Below, in pieces: positions 59,373-64,000 of a DNA stretch of 64,000 bases (positions are counted from its first letter, which is position 1; every line of letters starts with the position of its first letter). Both the position numbers and the translations under genes were made by a program. The notes under the pieces are model-generated. The model was not told where the DNA came from. It searched no databases and saw only the letters and a list, made by a program, of their open reading frames with translations. The stretch comes from Megaustenia siamemsis (taxonomy: Eukaryota > Mollusca > Gastropoda > Stylommatophora > Ariophantidae), in NCBI GenBank assembly GCA_032433765.1, contig JAVIAB010000025.1, positions 32,085,615 to 32,149,614 on the forward strand, given 5' to 3'.

Positions 59373-59540
59373 TGACACAATAAACAAATATACACTGACT
59401 CAATAAACAAATATACACAGACTCATAAACAAATATACACTGACTCAATAAACAAATATACACTGACTCAATAAACAAATATACACAGAGTCAATAAACA
59501 AATATACACTGACTCATAAACAAATATACACTGACTCTAT
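59373..59540. repeat. 22-23 bp minisatellite, right part
   Basis: About seven units of AATAAACAAATATACACTGA followed by CTC, with CAGACTC and CATAAACA variants. Confidence 0.9.
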
Positions 59541-59639
59541 ATAAAAAAAAATTACGTCCGCGTCGCAAACACAAAATGTCCATATTTGATGGACTAAACA
59601 GAAAGTCTACGTGGAAAAGGAAATGCAAAAAATCCACTT

Positions 59640-60790
59640 ATGTGTCTGCTTGCCTGTCTATCTCCTTGTCTGTCTGCTTGTCTGCTTTTCTGTCTGTCTA
59701 TCGGTCTGTATGCCTGTATATCTGTCTGTCTGTCCGCTTGTCTATCTGTCTGCCTGTCTGTCTGTCTGCGTCTCTATCTACCTTTCTAAACGTGTGTCTG
59801 TCTACATGTCTACGTGTCTGCTTGCCTGTCTGTCAACTCGTCTGTCTATTTGTCTTTCTGTCAGTCTACCTGCCTGTGTGTCTACCTGTCTGTCTGTCTG
59901 TCTGTCTGACTCCCTGCTTGCCTTTCCTCTTTCTGTGTGTCTGTCTTCTTGCCAGTCTGTCTGCCTACCTGAAAATTTGCCTATCTTTCTGTCTGCCTAT
60001 CTGACTGTCTGCCTATCTGTCTGCCTGCCTGCCTGTCTGGCTGTCTGCCTGAATACTAGCCTGTGTATCTCTCTGTCTGTCTGCTTGTCTGTCTTTGTCT
60101 GCCTGTCAGTCTATCTGCTTATTTGCTTGATATCCTGCCTGCCTGTCTCCGTATCTGCTTTTCTGTCTGTCTGCCTGTCTGACTGACTGTTTACCTGCAT
60201 ATTTGTCTGTCTGTCTGTATGTCTGTCTATCTGACTGTCCGCCAGTCTATCTGTCTGCCTACCTGTCTGTCTGCGTATTTGACTGTCTGCTTGACTTATC
60301 TGTGTACATGTCTGCTTGCCTGCCTGTCTGTCTATCTGCCTGTCTGTCTGGTTACCTGTCTGTTTGTCTGCTTGACTCCCTGCTTGCCTCTCTCTCTGTC
60401 TGTCTGTTTGTCCTCCTGCCTGTCTGTTTGCCTGTCTGCCTATCTGTCTTTCTGCCTGCCTGTCTTCCTGTCTATTTGTCTCACTGCGTATCTTTCTGTC
60501 TGTCTATCTGTCTTCCTGTCTATTTGTCTCACTGCGTATCTTTCTGTCTGTCTATCTGTCTTTCTGCCAGCCTGTCTGCCTGTCTATTTGTCTCTCTGCG
60601 TATCTTTCTGTCTGCTTATCTGTCTGTCTGCCTAATTGCCTGCTTGCTTGCCTGTCTGTCTGCCTGTCTGTCTACCTATACGTCTGTCTCCCGGTCTGTC
60701 TGTCTGCAGCCAGCCTGTCTGTCTGTCTGTCTGTCTGTCTGTCTGCAGCCAGCCTGTCTGTCTGTCTGTCTGTCTGCCTGTCTGCCTATT
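59640..60790. repeat. Degenerate CTGT/CTGC microsatellite
   Basis: About 1.15 kb of TGTCTGCCTGTCTGTCTG-like sequence, the complement of the GACA motif, with many substitutions (CTAT, CTTG, GCGT). It is much older or less homogenised than the GACA arrays at 11 and 18 kb. The last 100 bp (60,705-60,785) are purer and include two copies of CTGCAGCCAGCCTGTCTG. Open frames of Cys/Leu/Ser/Val are artefacts. Confidence 0.93.
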
Positions 60791-61156
60791 GTCCTTTCAA
60801 ACCAAAGATGTCATGTAGGACAGAAGTTCTTGACTCTCCGTGTCGATCAATCTTCTCACCAGATACGCACTGCATCTCGCTGCCCGTTCCTGTTCTGGAC
60901 GATCCTCGATAAGAAAGCTAATGCGCACTGTTGTTGCTTCACGCCTTAGTGTTCGCTTTTTAGTGATTTTTTAGGCCGGTCTCTTTTATTTTTCTGGCCA
61001 TCTGTTTCCCGTTTTGAGATCTTGCTTTGCAATTGCCCCGTTTTCTTTTCTCATGAGCTACAAATTGCTAATCACGAGATAACAAAAGACAGGGCGAGTG
61101 TCGGTTAGATATGTGCCCAGCGCAAATTGGGAAAAATTAGTTCAGGACAAATGTAG
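60791..61156. other. Unique spacer
   Basis: No tandem repeat. Possible coding traces only; no domain recognised. Confidence 0.35.
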
Positions 61157-61365
61157 AAGCTTCTTCTTCTTCTACCTTTCAGCTCCCTGTGGAGCATAGG
61201 TCTTCAACAAACACCTTCCAAGTCATTCTGTTCTTTGCCATTCTTTTAAGATCATTCCATGTCTTCCCCCTCATCTTCATTTCTGCTTCTGTCTTCTTCA
61301 AGAATTCATTGGTCTTCCTCTTTGTCTTTTCCCCTGGGGATTCCAAAAAATGGGTCTGTTAAGTG
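61157..61365 (-). mobile_element. LINE-5 3' fragment
   Basis: Minus strand: [19 protein letters not shown] reading across GGGGAAAAGACAAAGAGGAA, and the 3' end CTCCACAGGGAGCTGAAAGG with GTAGAAGAAGAAGAAG. It aligns with 46,782-46,980 and 63,272-63,475. Heavily 5'-truncated. Confidence 0.75.
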
Positions 61366-61845
61366 TAGAAGCGAGTTGTAAAAATTACAGTTTTTACGAT
61401 CAGTCGAAAATTTAGTTAGTAAAAAATGCGACTGATATATAGCAGTGATCTCTGCAATATGTGCCATTTTGGCACGCAAGGTTTCTGTTTTTTTTAGATT
61501 ATAGTTCTGCCCTAAATGCCGTCTGTGGCTCGAAAGGACAATAGATAGATAGAAAAATAGTCGGTAGAAGGCGAAAGCAGTTAGTAAAGATGCAAAAAAT
61601 AAAGGAAACGTCAACCTAGAACTAGGGCAGCAGACAGGGAACAGTTAAGTCAGGGAAAATGAGTCAGCGAGAAGACAAGATCAATCAGGTTAGAAAAAGG
61701 TAATGGAATAAATAATAAAATAACGAAATGGAAAAGGTAATTCAGCGAGTAGACAATAAAAATGAGCTTGAATAGGGTGGGGAGAAAATGAGTTAAGAGA
61801 AGAAAATTGAGCCTGCATCAGAGACAGGAAGGGGTTACCGAGAAA
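61366..61845. other. Spacer with a LINE-3-like 3' tail
   Basis: Mostly unique. At about 61,520-61,552 GTGGCTCGAAAGGACAATAG followed by ATAGATAG resembles the LINE-3 3' terminus (GGCTCGAAAGGTCAATAA plus GATA), in a short unexpanded form. Confidence 0.5.
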
Positions 61846-63160
61846 CTAGTCAGAAAAAGTTAGCTTTGAAATAGTCGGAGAAAGTTAGCTTTGAACTAGT
61901 CGGAGAAAGTTAGCTTTGAACTAGTCGGAGAAAGTTAGCTTTGAAATAGTCGGAGAAAGTTAGCTTTGAACTAGTCGGAGAAAGTTAGCTTTGAAGTAGT
62001 CAGAGAAAGTTAGCTTTGAACTAGTCGGAGAAAGTTAGCTTTGAACTAGTCAGAGAAAGTTAGATTTGAACTAGTCGGAGAAAGTTAGCTTTGAACTAGT
62101 CAGAGAAAGTTAGCTTTTAACTAGTCGGAGAAAGTTAGCTTTGAACTAGTCAGAGAAAGTTAGATTTGAACTAGTCGGAGAAAGTTAGCTTTGAACTAGT
62201 CAGAGAAAGTTAGCTTTGAACTAGTCAGAGAAAGTTAGCTTTGAACTAGTCGGAGAAAGTTAGCTTTGAACTAGTCAGAGAAAGTTAGCTTTGAACTAGT
62301 CAGAGAAAGTTAGATTTGAACTAGTCGGAGAAAGTTAGCTTTGAACTAGTCAGAGAAAGTTAGATTTGAACTAGTCGGAGAAAGTTAGCTTTGAACTAGT
62401 CAGAGAAAGTTAGCTTTTAACTAGTCGGAGAAAGTTAGCTTTGAACTAGTCAGAGAAAGTTAGATTTGAACTAGTCGGAGAAAGTTAGCTTTGAACTAGT
62501 CAGAGAAAGTTAGCTTTGAACTAGTCAGAGAAAGTTAGCTTTGAACTAGTCGGAGAAAGTTAGCTTTGAACTAGTCAGAGAAAGTTAGATTTGAACTAGT
62601 CGGAGAAAGTTAGCTTTGAACTAGTCGGAGAAAGTTAGCTTTGAAGTAGTCAGAGAAAGTTAGCTTTGAACTAGTCGGAGAAAGTTAGCTTTGAACTAGT
62701 CAGAGAAAGTTAGATTTGAACTAGTCGGAAAAAGTTAGCTTTGAACTAGTCGGAGAAAGTTAGCTTTGAACTAGTCGAAGAAAGTTAGCTTTGAACTAGT
62801 CGGAGAAAGTTAGCTTTGAACTAGTCAGAGAAAGTTAGCTTTTAACTAGTCGGAGAAAGTTAGCTTTGAACTAGTCGGAGAAAGTTAGCTTTGAACTAGT
62901 CGGAGAAAGTTAGCTTTGAACTAGTCGGAGAAAGTTAGCTTTGAACTAGTCGGAGAAAGTTAGCTTTGAACTAGTCGGAGAAAGTTAGCTTTGAACTAGT
63001 CAGAGAAAAATAGCTTTGAACTAGTCAGAGAAAGTTAGCTTTGAACTAGTCAGAGAAAGTTAGATTTGAACTAGTCGGAGAAAGTTAGCTTTGAACTAGT
63101 CAGAGAAAAATAGCTTTGAACTAGTCAGAGAAAGTTAGCTTTGAACTAGTCAGGGAGAAT
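61846..63160. repeat. 25-bp minisatellite
   Basis: About 52 units of CTAGTCGGAGAAAGTTAGCT followed by TTGAA. G/A at the seventh base (GTCGGAG or GTCAGAG) and GCTTTGAA/GATTTGAA variants alternate in blocks that repeat about every 300 bp (compare 62,135-62,270 with 62,435-62,570). Confidence 0.95.
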
Positions 63161-63271
63161 GAGACAGGATCAAGACAAAAAACGTAAAAATGTGCCTGGA
63201 AGAATCACCTAAATATGAACAGTACTAAAATGTCAGAGATGTGGACAATACAGCGAGTCTTAATATCGATT

Positions 63272-64000
63272 TTTCTTCTTCCTCTTCTACTACCTTTTTA
63301 GCTCCTAGTAGAGCATAGGTCTTCAACAAACACGTTCCAAGTCGTTCTGTTTTTTGCCATTCTTTTAAGATCATTCCATGTCTTCCCCATCATCTTCATC
63401 TCTGCTTCGATCTGTTACCTCCAAGAATTCCTGGGTCTTGCTTTTTGTCTTTTCCCCTGGGGGTTCCAAAAAAGGATCTTTAGTGTAATACTTAATACTC
63501 TCAGTTGGCTTCCGTAGTGTGTGTCCTATCCAGCGCCATCGTCTTCGCTGTATCTCTTTATCCACTGGTATTTGACTGGTACATTTTCATAATTCTATGT
63601 TAGTGATTTTGTCCTGCCATTTCCATTCTTTTATTCTGCGTAAGCATCCATTAATGAAAGTCTGTATCTTCGTGATTGTCAATTTTGTTGTTCTCCATGT
63701 TTCACAGCCATATAATAGGACTGACTTAACATTTGAGTTGAAAATTTTTGTTTTTGTATTTAACCTAATTTCTTTGGATTTCCATATGTTTCCCAGTGCA
63801 ACGAAAGCTCCTCTTGCTTTTGATATCCTTATTTTGGTATCATTTTCTGTTCCTCCCTCTTTATCTATATTACTGCCCAGATATATGTAAGATTGTACGT
63901 CTAGTAGAGGTATTTCTCCTAATTTTATTTGGTTATTGCCAACTGTATTAATTCTCATAATGTTGGTCTTATCTCTATTAATCTTCAATCCTAGCTGTTG
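63272..64000 (-). mobile_element. LINE-5 fragment, continues past the window end
   Basis: Minus strand: NRDKTNIMRINTVGNNQIKL, SYIYLGSNIDKEGG, SVLLYGCETWRTTKLTITKI and INGCLRRIKEWKWQDKITNI in 63,587-63,988. After a frame break, [20 protein letters not shown] and TKDPFLEPPGEKTKSKTQEF follow in 63,371-63,565. This copy lacks the LINE-1 insertion present at 47,207, so it serves as the empty-site reference. 3' end with CTACTAGGAGCTAAAAAGGT. Confidence 0.88.

Overview
This window is non-coding, repeat-dominated DNA from an animal. I see no host protein gene, rRNA, true tRNA gene or CRISPR array. Evidence for a metazoan origin: fragments of at least eight non-LTR retrotransposon (LINE) families, a Tc1/mariner-type transposase fragment, SINEs with pol III box A/box B heads, a probable solo LTR, and very long micro- and minisatellites. 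A mollusc (gastropod or cephalopod) is my best guess. It rests on remembered similarity of the RNase H LINE and of the SINE core to molluscan repeats, and I could not test it. Family names used here (LINE-1 to LINE-8, SINE-A to SINE-C) are local labels, not database names.

1-21,829 holds three tandem copies of a composite ~7 kb unit (starts at 1, 7,349 and 14,330). Each copy has the same order: 30-bp minisatellite, unique spacer, LINE-1 reverse-transcriptase (RT) fragment ending in (GAT)n, LINE-3 C-terminal fragment ending in a giant GATA/GACA/GATG microsatellite, LINE-8 fragment, 18-bp minisatellite, a perfect 28-bp-arm palindrome, and a 27-bp minisatellite.

21,830-30,000 has two related SINE types, LINE-4, LINE-3, LINE-2 and LINE-1 fragments, and arrays of 101, 16, 24 and 63 bp. 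29,700-36,030 is a run of minisatellites that change sequence but keep a 31-bp period, interrupted by LINE-2 and LINE-7 fragments and one unique kilobase.

36,400-42,000 has an inactive RNase H LINE flanked by inverted copies of a tRNA-like repeat, a second inverted RNase H LINE fragment, and 36-, 12- and 39-bp arrays. 42,100-46,720 has a LINE-2 copy with an apparent 5' inversion, next to a mariner-like transposase fragment. One 42-bp segment of that fragment's helix-turn-helix region is amplified 27 times in frame, and a SINE-A with a perfect 13-bp target-site duplication interrupts it. 46,780-49,660 is LINE-5 split by a nested LINE-1.

49,660-64,000 has LINE-4 fragments, a probable solo LTR, and arrays of 20, 37 (with a 1,628-bp higher-order repeat), 23, 4 and 25 bp, ending in LINE-5. 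By summing my intervals, about half the window is tandem repeat. Every transposon copy shows stops, frameshifts, truncation or catalytic-residue loss, so nothing here looks autonomously active. The common theme is repeat birth: several arrays abut LINE 3' tails.
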